In this document: one piece after another, positions 8,818 through 17,540 of the stretch
Layout of the letters: each line of letters opens with the position of its first letter
Position numbering within the stretch: the stretch's first letter is position 1
DNA from: Burkholderiales bacterium RIFCSPLOWO2_02_FULL_57_36
Lineage (GTDB): Bacteria; Pseudomonadota; Gammaproteobacteria; Burkholderiales; Burkholderiaceae_D
Reading direction: 5' to 3'
NCBI GenBank assembly: GCA_001770855.1
Contig: MESE01000046.1
Span: 1 to 33,905, forward strand
DNA length: 33,905 nucleotides
The notes under the pieces: generated by a model
Databases searched by the model: none
What the model saw: only the letters and a program-made list of their open reading frames with translations
What the model was told of the DNA's origin: nothing
Made by a program: the position numbers and the translations under genes

Positions 8818-9758
8818 GCGCCGCCTTCGGCATAATTGTCTTTCGCGTCCTGCATCAACGCAATGAAGACGTCTTCCAGGCTTGGATCGATTCGCTTGAT
8901 CGTGATGCCGCTTGCCCGGTACGGCGCTAATGCCGCATCGATATCCGCGATGGATGCGGCGCTGACATGCAAGGCGGCGCCGAACGAAGCGACGGTTTTC
9001 ATCAATGGGTCAGGGCGCAATGCCTTGGCCAATTCGGTTAATCCTGATCCGCTGATCTCGCAGGTCGCCAGCCCCGTGTGCGCGATCAACTCGGCTGCGG
9101 TGCCTTGCGCCAGCAGCCGGCCGTAGGAAATATATGCCAGTTCATGACAGCGTTCTGCCTCATCCATGTAATGGGTCGATACCAGCACAGTCAGGCCGGC
9201 GTCGGCGAGTTCATGCAGTTGGTCCCAGAATTCGCGGCGTGCTTTCGGATCGACGCCCGCGGTCGGTTCGTCGAGCAGCAGCAGCCTCGGTTCATGCAAC
9301 AGGCAGGCAGCCAGCGCCAGGCGCTGCTTCCATCCGCCGGACAATGCGCCGGCCAGTTGCGTGCGGCGGCCGGTCAATCCCAATCGTTCCAGCGTCTCCT
9401 TGATCCTGGCGTTACGTCCGGGTACTTCATAAACGCGGGCGATGAAAGCGAGATTTTCCTCGATGCTCAAGTCTTCATAGAGGCCGAATTTCTGCGTCAT
9501 GTAGCCGACCTGGCGCTTGATCAGTTGCGCCTCGCGGCGGATATCGTAGCCGAGACAGGTGCCTTCGCCCTCGTCCGGCGTAAGCAGTCCGCACAGGATG
9601 CGGATCGTGGTGGTTTTGCCGCTTCCGTTGGGGCCGAGAAAACCGTAAATGCGGCCCTGCGGCACGCGCATGTCGAAGTGATCGACGACAGTGCGGCCGC
9701 CGTAACGCTTGGTCAGGCCGCGCACGTCGATGATCGGATTGGCGGCCGTGTCCGTCAT
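8814..9758 (-). CDS. ABC transporter ATP-binding protein (efflux)
   Basis: 314-residue cytosolic ATPase that powers the adjacent permease. Walker A GPNGSGKTT lies at 42-50, the Q-loop is near MTQKFGLYEDLS, the signature LSGGWKQRL is at 139-147, Walker B LLLLDEPTAGVD is at 159-170, and the switch histidine is in VSTH at 193-196. The C-terminal ~80 residues form the extension usual in ABC-2 exporters (DRA/CcmA type). The signature has Trp where many members have Gln or Met, as is common in this subgroup. Unlike E. coli YbhF it has one nucleotide-binding domain rather than two. It overlaps both neighbours by 4 bases, so all three genes are probably translated as one unit. Confidence 0.94.
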   Translation of the reverse strand: MTDTAANPIIDVRGLTKRYGGRTVVDHFDMRVPQGRIYGFLGPNGSGKTTTIRILCGLLTPDEGEGTCLGYDIRREAQLIKRQVGYMTQKFGLYEDLSIEENLAFIARVYEVPGRNARIKETLERLGLTGRRTQLAGALSGGWKQRLALAACLLHEPRLLLLDEPTAGVDPKARREFWDQLHELADAGLTVLVSTHYMDEAERCHELAYISYGRLLAQGTAAELIAHTGLATCEISGSGLTELAKALRPDPLMKTVASFGAALHVSAASIADIDAALAPYRASGITIKRIDPSLEDVFIALMQDAKDNYAEGGA

Positions 9759-10732
9759 TCGGATTTTTTTGCGCTTGCATCGACAAGCCGGATCTCTAGC
9801 GGCTGTCCTGGATGAAGCCGTTGCGCATTCTCGATCGACGGACGCGCTTCGATCATGAAAACCAGCGTGGAGCGATTTTCCTTGCTGTAGATGAGCGGCG
9901 ACGTATATTCGGCCTCGCGCGAAATGTAGCTGATCTTCGCCGGAATCGGTTCACCGCAATTGTCGCAGCTTAATTCGATAATCCGGCCGAGCTGAAGCGT
10001 GCCCAATGCCGGTTCTGGTACGAAAAAGCGCGCCTTGATGTTTTCCGGCGCCAGCAGGCTTACCACCGGACTTCCGGCAGGCACCAGTTCTCCTTCGCGG
10101 TACAGCACGTCGGCCACTTGCGCCGCAAGCGGGCTGAGCTGCGTTTTCTGGTCCAGTTTCCAATTGGCCTGCGCCAACTGGGCCTGCGCGGCTTTCACAT
10201 CCTGCTCCGCCGCTTCGATTTCATCGGCCCTGGCGCCAAGCTGCGCCACGCGCAACTGCGCGCGCAGCTCATTGACGCGCGCCCGATCGCGCTCAACCGC
10301 TGCGCGTGCCTCGTCCAGGCGCGCGGCGGAAATGAATCCGGAAGCCACCAGCTGCTTTTGTCGCGCAAGATCTGCGCTCGATAGCTGCTGTGCTGCTTCT
10401 GCCTGCGCGAGCTGCGAGCGCACTGCAGCGATTTCGTCGGGACGTTTACCTTTTTTCAGATTGGCGAGCTGGGCCTGCATGCGCTGGAGGCGAAACGCGG
10501 CTTCCTCGCGCGCCGCACGTTCGCTTTCCTGTTCCAGCACGAACGCGGGCGCGTTGTGAGCGATGCTGTCACCGCGGTTGACATGGAGTTTGGTCAAGGT
10601 GCCGGACACCGGCGCGGCCAGGCGCACATAGTCCGCCTCGGCGTAGCCGGGGAAAAAATCACTGGATTTATCGCCGCAACCGGCCAATAGTCCGGCAAGC
10701 ATCGTAATTACAAATACGGGTGCCGTCTTCAT
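9755..10732 (-). CDS. HlyD-family periplasmic adaptor lipoprotein
   Basis: Membrane fusion protein of 325 residues, first gene of the export operon. A lipobox LLAGC (Cys19) predicts lipid anchoring. The half-lipoyl segment (YVRLAAPVSGTLTKLHVNRGDSI) is followed by a long Ala/Gln/Arg-rich coiled-coil hairpin from about 60 to 190, then the second lipoyl half (VLYREGELVPAGSPVVSLL) and beta-barrel domains. This order fits the YbhG/YhiI type, which bridges an inner-membrane ABC pump to a TolC-like channel; no channel gene is in the window. ATG 10732 is preferred to the in-frame start at 10831 because it begins the signal peptide. The substrate is unknown. Confidence 0.9.
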   Translation of the reverse strand: MKTAPVFVITMLAGLLAGCGDKSSDFFPGYAEADYVRLAAPVSGTLTKLHVNRGDSIAHNAPAFVLEQESERAAREEAAFRLQRMQAQLANLKKGKRPDEIAAVRSQLAQAEAAQQLSSADLARQKQLVASGFISAARLDEARAAVERDRARVNELRAQLRVAQLGARADEIEAAEQDVKAAQAQLAQANWKLDQKTQLSPLAAQVADVLYREGELVPAGSPVVSLLAPENIKARFFVPEPALGTLQLGRIIELSCDNCGEPIPAKISYISREAEYTSPLIYSKENRSTLVFMIEARPSIENAQRLHPGQPLEIRLVDASAKKSE

Positions 10733-10916
10733 ATTTCGCCCGATAAGGAGACGTCCAGTGTGAGGCAACCATGGATTCTTGTACCTGAGCGGCCGCAATA
10801 AAAGACATCCACGCTTGAAACGCGACAGCATTGCCTGCCAGGTCGCCGTATTTGGGAAAATCGGGAAGCTCAGAATCGCTTCATCAATCGGCGATTCATG
10901 GAATATGGATGCGCTC

Positions 10917-11318
10917 TTACTTTAGCGTCCATTTGAACGACCGCGGCTTCTGCTCCCCGGGCCGGACGAAGCGCAATTCAAATGCGCTCGGAGCGGGCGC
11001 CGGGACGTTGAAACGGAGCACGCCTTCGCGGTGATGGCCGCCCGGAGGCGCGCCTTTCCAATCGATCGGGGAAATCTGCGTGCCGGCCGCGTCGACAAGC
11101 ACGGCGCTTTTCAACAGGTCGTCCTTGAGTTCCTGGCTATGCGTGTCGAATACGACATTGAATTCCCAGGTCTCGGCATTCAGGCTCTTGGGTGTCACCT
11201 TGATCGTGACGCCGGATTGGCTGTTGCTCAGGGTGGGAAGGTTTCCCGCCATGGATGCGCCGATCGAAAAGACCAGGGCAAGGCAGAGTGCGAAAGTGCG
11301 AAAGATCAGGCCAGACAT
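10917..11318 (-). CDS. Small secreted protein of metal/thiol cluster, unknown function
   Basis: 133 residues with a clear signal peptide (MSGLIFRTFALCLALVFSIGASMA). The mature ~108-residue part appears all-beta, with GVTIKVTPKSLNAETWEFNVVFDTHS early, a PPGGHHREG turn in the middle and FELRFVRPGEQKPRSFKWTL at the end. Size and beta pattern recall small periplasmic copper proteins such as CopC, but no Met/His copper site could be assigned beyond the HH pair. The start overlaps the upstream membrane-protein gene by 13 bases, and GGAG lies about 9 bases before the ATG, so the two are likely co-translated. Role unknown; metal handling is inferred only from context. Confidence 0.72.
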   Translation of the reverse strand: MSGLIFRTFALCLALVFSIGASMAGNLPTLSNSQSGVTIKVTPKSLNAETWEFNVVFDTHSQELKDDLLKSAVLVDAAGTQISPIDWKGAPPGGHHREGVLRFNVPAPAPSAFELRFVRPGEQKPRSFKWTLK

Positions 11319-11776
11319 TGTTGGTGCTCCTTATAGGCTTTTAAAACCTTGTTTCCCACGTAAGCGATGCCCACGAAATTAAACAGCAAGCCAACCCAGA
11401 ATATTTCACTCTGGAACTGGGCTGCGAACGCCACCAATCCGGTTGCGCCTATCAGCGGCGCTACATTGGTAAGGTAGTGCGCGCAGCATGAGATCATCGC
11501 CGCGGTGGATGTCGTTCCCGAAGCCGCTACCACGGTTCCCGACTGTTTCGACTGGCTGACTAGCTGGCGCAGCCGCATAAAAAGGCCGACCTGGATACCG
11601 AAGCCCGCCGCGAGCGGCAGGATGTAGTACCAGAATTGGTTGAACTGGGTCACAGTGAACGCCCATCCCGACAGAAGCGTGAGCACGCCGAAGTAAAGGC
11701 CGAGCATCAGCCCGAAGGCAAGTCCGCCGAATATTGCCGGGCGATTTTCAGCCGCCCAAGTCGCGTTTGCGTGCAT
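11306..11776 (-). CDS. Four-helix membrane protein with CCAH motif
   Basis: 156 residues with about four membrane helices (near 14-36, 47-66, 104-120 and 124-142). The motif ISCCAHYLTNVAP (Cys97, Cys98, His100) sits at the start of a helix and is a plausible site for metal or thiol chemistry. A second Cys lies at the C-terminus (HQQCLA). A strong Shine-Dalgarno site, AAGGAGG, precedes the ATG. It is followed, with a 13-base overlap, by the small secreted protein and preceded by the DUF411 gene 231 bases upstream. The family was not identified. The CC pair resembles those of small mercury/copper import proteins in kind, but the sequence is not MerT or MerC. Metal transport is a context-based guess. 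Confidence 0.75.
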   Translation of the reverse strand: MHANATWAAENRPAIFGGLAFGLMLGLYFGVLTLLSGWAFTVTQFNQFWYYILPLAAGFGIQVGLFMRLRQLVSQSKQSGTVVAASGTTSTAAMISCCAHYLTNVAPLIGATGLVAFAAQFQSEIFWVGLLFNFVGIAYVGNKVLKAYKEHQQCLA

Positions 11777-12007
11777 CGAATTCCTCCTTGCCTACTACGC
11801 CGCTCGCACAGGATCGCGATCGCGCTGAACATCGTTAGCTTCTTCGGAAGCGGCGGCGCAATCGTTGGCCGGATGACCTGATGAACAGACTAGGCATTCG
11901 ATCCCTGCGGTTCATTGAGATGGATCAAAAAAATCAAAGACCGACGGACCCGGGCCGGCACTCCATCCCGTTCATGTGCGGTCCGGGACTATCCGGAAGA
12001 ACAAGGA

Positions 12008-12424
12008 TCAGTCCTTCGAGAAAGACTTGCCCGCGAAGTCGTACGTGATCAGGTTGCCGTCCATTTTGCCCATGCCGGGCGAGTTCGCCGCCATGCCCGG
12101 CACGGCCACGCCTTTCACCCCCGGCCGTGCAATCAGCTTGTTGATTGCCGCAGCGGGCACATGGCCTTCGATCACCTGGCCGGACTTGTCCAGCACCGCG
12201 GTATGGCATGAATTCATCGACTCGGGCACGCCGTAGCGTTTCTTGATCGCGGACATATCGTCCGAATTCACCGCTTTGACCTTGAAGCCGGATTCCTGCA
12301 GATGCTTGACCCAGCCGTCGCAGCAGCCGCAATTCTTGTCTTTATAAACCGTGACGGCTTCGCCAGCGCCGTAGGCGAGGCTGTACGTGGCGGCGAGCAG
12401 GGCGGTAATCAGCAATTTCTTCAT
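12008..12424 (-). CDS. DUF411 periplasmic metal-binding protein
   Basis: 138 residues with a signal peptide (MKKLLITALLAATYSLAYGA). The mature protein has the DUF411 pattern: VTVYKDKNCGCCDGWVKHL near the N-terminus (Cys32, Cys34, Cys35), YGVPESMNSCHTA (Cys73, His74), a VIEGHVPAAAI segment, and a Met-rich PGM...PGMG stretch (Met111, Met118). DUF411 proteins are common in copper-resistance loci and are considered copper-binding or thioredoxin-like proteins. ATG 12424 is used because it starts the signal peptide and follows AGGAAA at good spacing. It lies 67 bases downstream of the DsbD-alpha-like gene on the same strand, which supports an envelope copper/thiol role. Confidence 0.88.
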   Translation of the reverse strand: MKKLLITALLAATYSLAYGAGEAVTVYKDKNCGCCDGWVKHLQESGFKVKAVNSDDMSAIKKRYGVPESMNSCHTAVLDKSGQVIEGHVPAAAINKLIARPGVKGVAVPGMAANSPGMGKMDGNLITYDFAGKSFSKD

Positions 12425-12491
12425 GATGTATTTCCTTTCTTCCAAATTGACAGGTTCTGATCTGTTCGACCGCGTGTACTGTGTTCGTCCC

Positions 12492-12989
12492 TTACTGCAG
12501 GACCACGCTCACCGTCTTTTCAATCGGTGGATAACATACCCCCAGCTTTTCATGGCAGCCCTGATAGGACGCCACCAGCGTGATCGCCCCGGCCTTGGCC
12601 GGGCGGTTCAAGGGAATTTCCAGCGGGATGGTTTTTTTATAGACTTCGGTCTTGCCGAAAATCTGGTCGGTCTTCATTTCCCCTGCGGGTAGCTTGATTG
12701 CGCCGATGGTGGCGCCGCCGGCATCCTTGAGCGAGAAGCGGATCTTGTCTTTGTAGAGGTAATAGCCCTTGGCGGGAATCAGTTCGGCAAGCAGCATGTT
12801 CGTCCCCTTGGGAACCACCTTGAGCTTGAACGCAAGATCGGGTTCGATCAGCTCGTCTTCCTTGGCGCTGGAGAAGAGGCTGGTAAGACCCTTTTGTATA
12901 CCGGACGCCGTGGATTGTTGCGCCAATGCGGACTGGGCCAGTCCCAACATCAGGAGTGCTGAAGCCGCTAAATGGAATGATTTCTTCAT
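12492..12989 (-). CDS. Stand-alone DsbD N-terminal-domain (DsbD-alpha) protein
   Basis: 165-residue periplasmic protein with a signal peptide cleaved near Ala23. The remainder matches the N-terminal domain of the thiol:disulfide interchange protein DsbD: LIPAKGYYLYKDKIRFSL, then a C-terminal ASYQGCHEKLGVCYPP motif holding the redox pair Cys145 and Cys152. In full DsbD this domain takes electrons from the membrane domain and reduces DsbC, CcmG and others. Here the membrane and thioredoxin domains are missing and there is no sign of a frameshifted remainder downstream, so this appears to be a true stand-alone form. ATG 12989 is preferred to an upstream TTG at 13007. First gene of the metal/thiol cluster. 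Confidence 0.88.
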   Translation of the reverse strand: MKKSFHLAASALLMLGLAQSALAQQSTASGIQKGLTSLFSSAKEDELIEPDLAFKLKVVPKGTNMLLAELIPAKGYYLYKDKIRFSLKDAGGATIGAIKLPAGEMKTDQIFGKTEVYKKTIPLEIPLNRPAKAGAITLVASYQGCHEKLGVCYPPIEKTVSVVLQ

Positions 12990-13185
12990 TTTGGGAATTC
13001 CGATCAATATTCTGCTCTCGAATTATGAGTAAGCAATTAATGTGCCCCACGGAGTGATTGTGACAATTGCACCATGGGCCGAATCGCACAAGCATCATGA
13101 ACTGCGGCCAATGATATATGATGCTTTCATCGCGTTTTGAAAGGCAGAGGTCCTGCGGTAAGCGCCGAGCTCGTATCGTGCCGGA

Positions 13186-14094
13186 TCAGATTCGCTGAAA
13201 CGAAGCGACGAGCTGCTCCCGCAGCCATCGATTGGCATGGTCGTTCTCCGCGCTCGCATGCCAGTAGAGGAAGATGTCATGTGCCGGAATATCAATTGGA
13301 AACGGCACGATCTGGTTTTCGAGCGGGTCGTTGGTTGCCCGTGCATAACGCTCCGGCATCGTGACCAGCATGTCCGATGCGCTCACCACTTTGCAGGCCG
13401 TCCAATAGTGCTGGCATCTTAGCTTGACGCTGCGCTGAAAGCCCAGTCTCGACAATTCATAATCTTCGATGCCTGGGCCGAGTCGGCGGGAACTGACAAG
13501 AATGTGATCCTGCTCGAGATAAGCTGCCATCGAAATCCGCCCCTGGACCGCGGCATGCCCTTTTCGCGCCACGACGACCATTTTTCCACCGCCGAGATAT
13601 CGCTGATTAATGCCGGTGGTATTCGGTAGCAGAACATCGATCGCCGCGGCCAGCGTGCCGGTGGATAACTGCGTCTGGACACCCGCGCGATTATGGTGAA
13701 CCGCGGATATCTTCACGTGCGGCGCCGAATCCCTGATCTCATTCATGAGTTCAGGAATCGCGGTCGATTCGACGATGTGGCGCATGCCGATTTTGAATTC
13801 GCGCTTCGACACTGCCGGATCGAATGTCGATAACTGATTCAGCGATCCTTCAAGTTCGCCGAGCGCTCTTCTCACCGGCCCGATCAGTTCGTGGGCGAGG
13901 GCGGTTGGCATGATGGCATTGCCTTGCCGGACAAACAAGGGGTCTCCCACCAATTTCCGCAAACGCCGCAACGCATGGCTGGTCGCCGGCTGAGACAGCT
14001 TGAGCGTGTCGCTGGCCTTGGTAATTCCGCCTTCCGTATAGATTGCGTCAAACACAACAAAAAGGTTGAGGTCGATCCGGCTGATGTCAATCAT
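13186..14094 (-). CDS. LysR-family transcriptional regulator
   Basis: 302 residues. The N-terminal winged HTH lies at about 8-66 (FVVFDAIYTEGGITKASDTL, LSQPATSHALRRLRKLVGDPLFVR), followed by the linker helix and a two-lobed periplasmic-binding-like sensor domain from about 90 to 300. The form resembles NodD/LinR-like LysR proteins that start with ISRIDLNLF. It is transcribed divergently from the acyl-CoA dehydrogenase gene, the standard arrangement for a LysR protein controlling its neighbour, so it is the likely regulator of the 14400-18614 operon and of itself. The inducer is unknown but could be the operon's substrate or its CoA ester. Confidence 0.93.
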   Translation of the reverse strand: MIDISRIDLNLFVVFDAIYTEGGITKASDTLKLSQPATSHALRRLRKLVGDPLFVRQGNAIMPTALAHELIGPVRRALGELEGSLNQLSTFDPAVSKREFKIGMRHIVESTAIPELMNEIRDSAPHVKISAVHHNRAGVQTQLSTGTLAAAIDVLLPNTTGINQRYLGGGKMVVVARKGHAAVQGRISMAAYLEQDHILVSSRRLGPGIEDYELSRLGFQRSVKLRCQHYWTACKVVSASDMLVTMPERYARATNDPLENQIVPFPIDIPAHDIFLYWHASAENDHANRWLREQLVASFQRI

Positions 14095-14399
14095 GAATAT
14101 TCCAGTGTCAATAGGTGATTGTTATGCATTATCTGAATAGCGCTGCATGGAAGCAAGTCATTATTCCGGAATATCGACCCGTGTTACGACACTCTTGATG
14201 CAATTGATCATCATATGCAAATCATGTGAAATCAGCGTTCCGTATACTTGTCCGAGAGGCATATTTTCGGGTATCCAGGATAGTTATGCACAAAATGAAT
14301 ACTCGATGTAAATACAATGCATTTGGCAGCGCCGACGTCTGGGGCTATTCTTCGTAATGTTGTCTCGCGGTCGAGACCTGTCAACGCAAAGGATCACCA
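14095..14399. promoter_or_regulatory. Divergent regulatory region, LysR / acyl-CoA dehydrogenase
   Basis: 305 bases with no gene. It is AT-richer than its surroundings. Dyads include GAATATTC at 14095-14102 and the 12-bp palindrome TATTCCGGAATA at 14162-14173; the latter sits within ATTATTCCGGAATAT and suits a LysR T-N11-A type site. TACAAT near 14313 could be a -10 for the rightward operon, but the -35 is poor. A short hairpin GTCTCG-CGGT-CGAGAC (14362-14377) lies in the leader just before the ribosome site AAAGGA. Operator assignments are by pattern only. Confidence 0.5.
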
Positions 14400-15644
14400 A
14401 TGAACCAGGCTTATTCTCCGAAGGTGACGCAACTTCATCAGCGCGTCAGGAATTTTCTGGACGACCACGTCTATCCGCAATATCAGCGGCGCGAGGAAGA
14501 ACTGGCGGAAAACGCAAAAAACGGAAAACCGTACGCTGCTTTCCCGCTGCTCGAAGAACTGAAGGAAAAGGCCAGGGCGGAAGGGCTGTGGAATCTCTTT
14601 CTGCCCGAATCCGAGCATGGCGCCGGCCTGACCAATGTCGAATACGCCCCGATCGCCGAAATGATGGGCAAGCAGTATTGGGCCTCCGAAGTGTTCAATT
14701 GCGCGGCGCCCGATACCGGCAACATGGAAGTGCTGGAGCGTTTCGGCACTGAAGAGCAAAAGCATCAATGGCTCGCACCGCTGCTGGAAGGCAAGATTCG
14801 CTCCGCCTTCGCGATGACCGAGCCTGCCGTTGCGTCGTCGGATGCAACCAACATTGAATGCAGCATCGTGCGCGACGGCGATGAATACATGATCAATGGC
14901 CGCAAATGGTATATCACCGGTGCGGCCAACGAGCGCTGCAAGGTGTTCATCCTGATGGGAAAAACCGATCCCGACAATCCCAATCGGCACCGTCAGCAAT
15001 CGATGATTCTGGTGCCCAAGGACACGCCCGGCGTGACGATCGTGCGCGACATGGCGCTGTATGGTTTCATGGATCCTCCGGCGGGCCATCCGGAAGTTCT
15101 CTTTGAAAACGTCAGGGTACCGGTATCCAATATCCTGCTCGGCGAAGGACGCGGCTTCGAGATCGCGCAGGCGCGTCTCGGGCCTGGCCGCATCCATCAT
15201 TGCATGCGTGTCGTCGGGATGGCCGAAGCCGCGCTGGAACTGATGTGCAAACGCGTGGTCTCACGGGTCGCGTTTCATAAGCAGTTATCCGATCAAGGCG
15301 TGTGGCGCGAGCGCATCGCAAAGTCGCGCATGCTGATCGATCAGACGCGCTTGCTGGTGCTGAATGCCGCGCACAAAATGGACACGGTCGGCAACAAGGT
15401 CGCGGCCAAGGAAATTGCGATGATCAAGGTGGTGGCGCCGAACAATTGCTGCAAGGTGATCGACTGGGCGATCCAGGCGCATGGCGCGGGCGGTTTCAGC
15501 CAGGATTTCCTGCTGACGTCCTATTACGCTTATGCGCGCCACTTGCGCACCGCGGACGGCCCTGACGAAGTCCACAGCAATGCGATCGCAAAGCTGGAAC
15601 TGGCGCCTTACCTGGCCGAACAGAAAAAAATGGCTGCTCTTTAG
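14400..15644 (+). CDS. Acyl-CoA dehydrogenase, ACAD10/11-like
   Basis: 414-residue FAD-dependent acyl-CoA dehydrogenase. The three-domain layout is intact: N-terminal helical domain, FAD/substrate beta domain ([32 protein letters not shown]) and C-terminal helical domain ([51 protein letters not shown]). The GPDEVH ending and length match the ACAD10/11 and LvaC-like subgroup rather than short-chain enzymes; in that subgroup the dehydrogenase works with an APH-fold kinase, removing phosphate from a phosphorylated hydroxyacyl-CoA to give an enoyl-CoA. Such a kinase lies three genes downstream, which supports this. First gene of the operon; AAAGGA precedes the ATG. The actual acyl chain is unknown. 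Confidence 0.93.
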   Translation: MNQAYSPKVTQLHQRVRNFLDDHVYPQYQRREEELAENAKNGKPYAAFPLLEELKEKARAEGLWNLFLPESEHGAGLTNVEYAPIAEMMGKQYWASEVFNCAAPDTGNMEVLERFGTEEQKHQWLAPLLEGKIRSAFAMTEPAVASSDATNIECSIVRDGDEYMINGRKWYITGAANERCKVFILMGKTDPDNPNRHRQQSMILVPKDTPGVTIVRDMALYGFMDPPAGHPEVLFENVRVPVSNILLGEGRGFEIAQARLGPGRIHHCMRVVGMAEAALELMCKRVVSRVAFHKQLSDQGVWRERIAKSRMLIDQTRLLVLNAAHKMDTVGNKVAAKEIAMIKVVAPNNCCKVIDWAIQAHGAGGFSQDFLLTSYYAYARHLRTADGPDEVHSNAIAKLELAPYLAEQKKMAAL

Positions 15645-15689
15645 GCCGCTGACGTTTGCATTGATCGCTAATAATAATCAGGAGACATC

Positions 15690-17321
15690 ATGAACAATCG
15701 AATTGCCGCAGCGGTATTTTTCGGCGTATCCATGCTGGTTGCCGGATGCGCCACTTCCCCCGCGACGACATACGATTATGGCCGCCCCGAAGTCGTGGTC
15801 GCCCCGTCCAGTTTCATGGGCGTGCACGGCATAGCCATCGATGCCAAGGGCCGGCTGTTGGCGGGCAGCGTGGTCGGCAATGCGATCTATGAAGTCGACC
15901 GCAGCAGCGGCAAGGCATCGGTGTTCATTGCGCCGCCGCACGGGCAGGCGGACGACATTGCGATCGGCTCCAAAGGGGAATTGGCGTGGACCTCTTTCCT
16001 GCAGGGTGTGCTGCGTTACCGCGCATCGGACGATGCGCCGATCAAGGTGCTGGCCAAGGACCTGCCCGGCATCAATTCACTTGATTTCGACAAGAAGACC
16101 GGGCGGCTGTATGCAAGCCAGGTGTTTCTTGGCGATGCGCTGTGGGAAATCGATGTTGCGGGACAAAAGCCGCCGCGCCTGATCAAGAAAGACATGGGCG
16201 GATTGAACGGTTTCGAAGTCGGCAAGGATGGCTGGATCTACGCGCCGCTTTGGTTCAAGGGCCAGGTCGTGAAGGTCAATCCGGATTCGGGTGAGATGGT
16301 CGTGATCGCATCCGGGCTGCAAACGCCGGCGGCCGTCAACTTCGACTCGACGGGCAGGCTGTACGTGGCCGATACCAAATCCGGCCAACTGATGCGGATC
16401 GATACCGGCAATGGCGCCAAGACCGTGGTTGCGCAATTGAAGACCTCGCTGGATAACCTGGCGATCAACAAGCAGGATCGCATCTACGTGTCCAACATGG
16501 CCGACAATTCGATCGAAGAAGTCGACGCCGCCAGCGGCAAATCGCGCACTGTCATCAAGGGCGGGCTTGCCGCACCGGGCGGAATCAAATTGTCCGCCGA
16601 CGGCAACACGCTGTATGTGGCGGACCTGTTCGCGTTTCGTTCGGTAGATACCCGAAGCGGGATAGTGACCGACATCAAGCGCATGCATGGCTCCGACCTG
16701 GAGTATCCGTTTGCGATCGGTGCGAGCGACAAGCATTTTCTGCTGACCAGCTGGTTCACCAGCACGCTGCAAATCATCGATCGCGCAAGCATGAAGAGCG
16801 TGGCCGCCTTGCATGATTTCAAGGCGCCGGCCGATGCGATTGAATTGCCGGACGGCTCGATTCTGGTGGCGGAGATCGCCACCGGCAGCCTGGTACGCGT
16901 CAGCGGCAAGGACTACAAGCAGCGCACCGTGGCGGTTCAGGGGCTTGGGGGGCCGGTGCAGATGATTCTCGCGCGAGACGGGAACGTCTATGTGACCGAA
17001 GCAGTCGGTAAGCTGACCCGAATCAATCCGAAGGATTGGAGCGCCAGCCTGGTCGCGGACGGGCTCAAATTACCCGAGGGCCTGGCCGAAACGCCGAACG
17101 GACGTTTTGTCGTCGCTGAAGCGGCGGCACGGCAGTTGATTGAAATCGATCCGGCAACGGGTGCGCGGCGGGTCGTGGCCGCCGACTTGCCGATCGGCTT
17201 CGAGGCAGGACCGGGTTTGCCGCCGTCGTACGTGGCGACCGGTGTGGCGATCGATGCGCGCGGCAACATCTACTTCAGCGCGGACCGTAACAATGCGATT
17301 TATCGCATTCCGGTTCGTTGA
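15690..17321 (+). CDS. Beta-propeller (SMP-30/NHL-like) lipoprotein
   Basis: 543-residue predicted lipoprotein: MNNRIAAAVFFGVSMLVAGC with lipobox LVAGC (Cys20). The rest is about ten to twelve propeller-type repeats, with recurring units such as LYVADTKSGQLMRID, IYVSNMADNSIEEVD, LYVADLFAFRSVDT, VYVTEAVGKLTRINP and FVVAEAAARQLIEID. This is long for one six-bladed propeller and may hold two. SMP-30 relatives are often lactonases and NHL relatives often binding or lyase domains; metal-ligand residues could not be assigned with certainty. AGGAG precedes the ATG, 45 bases after the dehydrogenase, so it is part of the operon. A periplasmic lactonase feeding hydroxy acids to the pathway is possible but unproved. 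Confidence 0.8.
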   Translation: MNNRIAAAVFFGVSMLVAGCATSPATTYDYGRPEVVVAPSSFMGVHGIAIDAKGRLLAGSVVGNAIYEVDRSSGKASVFIAPPHGQADDIAIGSKGELAWTSFLQGVLRYRASDDAPIKVLAKDLPGINSLDFDKKTGRLYASQVFLGDALWEIDVAGQKPPRLIKKDMGGLNGFEVGKDGWIYAPLWFKGQVVKVNPDSGEMVVIASGLQTPAAVNFDSTGRLYVADTKSGQLMRIDTGNGAKTVVAQLKTSLDNLAINKQDRIYVSNMADNSIEEVDAASGKSRTVIKGGLAAPGGIKLSADGNTLYVADLFAFRSVDTRSGIVTDIKRMHGSDLEYPFAIGASDKHFLLTSWFTSTLQIIDRASMKSVAALHDFKAPADAIELPDGSILVAEIATGSLVRVSGKDYKQRTVAVQGLGGPVQMILARDGNVYVTEAVGKLTRINPKDWSASLVADGLKLPEGLAETPNGRFVVAEAAARQLIEIDPATGARRVVAADLPIGFEAGPGLPPSYVATGVAIDARGNIYFSADRNNAIYRIPVR

Positions 17322-17439
17322 AAACCATGCCGATCAATGTTTCGCCGCGCCGGGCGTCGGCAAATGCGCAGTGGCTGCCATGTCGGACACGCAGGCGGCG
17401 AATTTGCAGGATGCCGGTGCAATCAATACAGAGGAACCC

Positions 17440-17523
17440 ATGCGATTATTTGATGTAAGAGGAAAAGTGGCGATCATCACCGGTCATACGATAGTCGCGG
17501 ATGGCGGCATGACGGTCCGTTAA
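17440..17523 (+). pseudogene. Relic of a short-chain dehydrogenase (internal deletion)
   Basis: A 27-codon frame with its own GAGGA ribosome site (17431-17435). Its first 15 residues, MRLFDVRGKVAIITG, are the start of a classical short-chain dehydrogenase, where ITG leads into the glycine-rich cofactor motif. Its last 12 residues, HTIVADGGMTVR, are the usual SDR C-terminus, normally preceded by Y-ITG. Roughly 220 codons of the usual ~250 are missing, and the join keeps the frame. Both joined regions normally encode ITG, so recombination between two short ATCACCGG-like repeats would explain the scar. SDR genes often sit beside this dehydrogenase/kinase pair, so this was probably a working member of the operon. 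A functional 27-residue peptide is unlikely. Confidence 0.85.
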
Positions 17524-17540
17524 CGCAGGTAGGAAAAATC

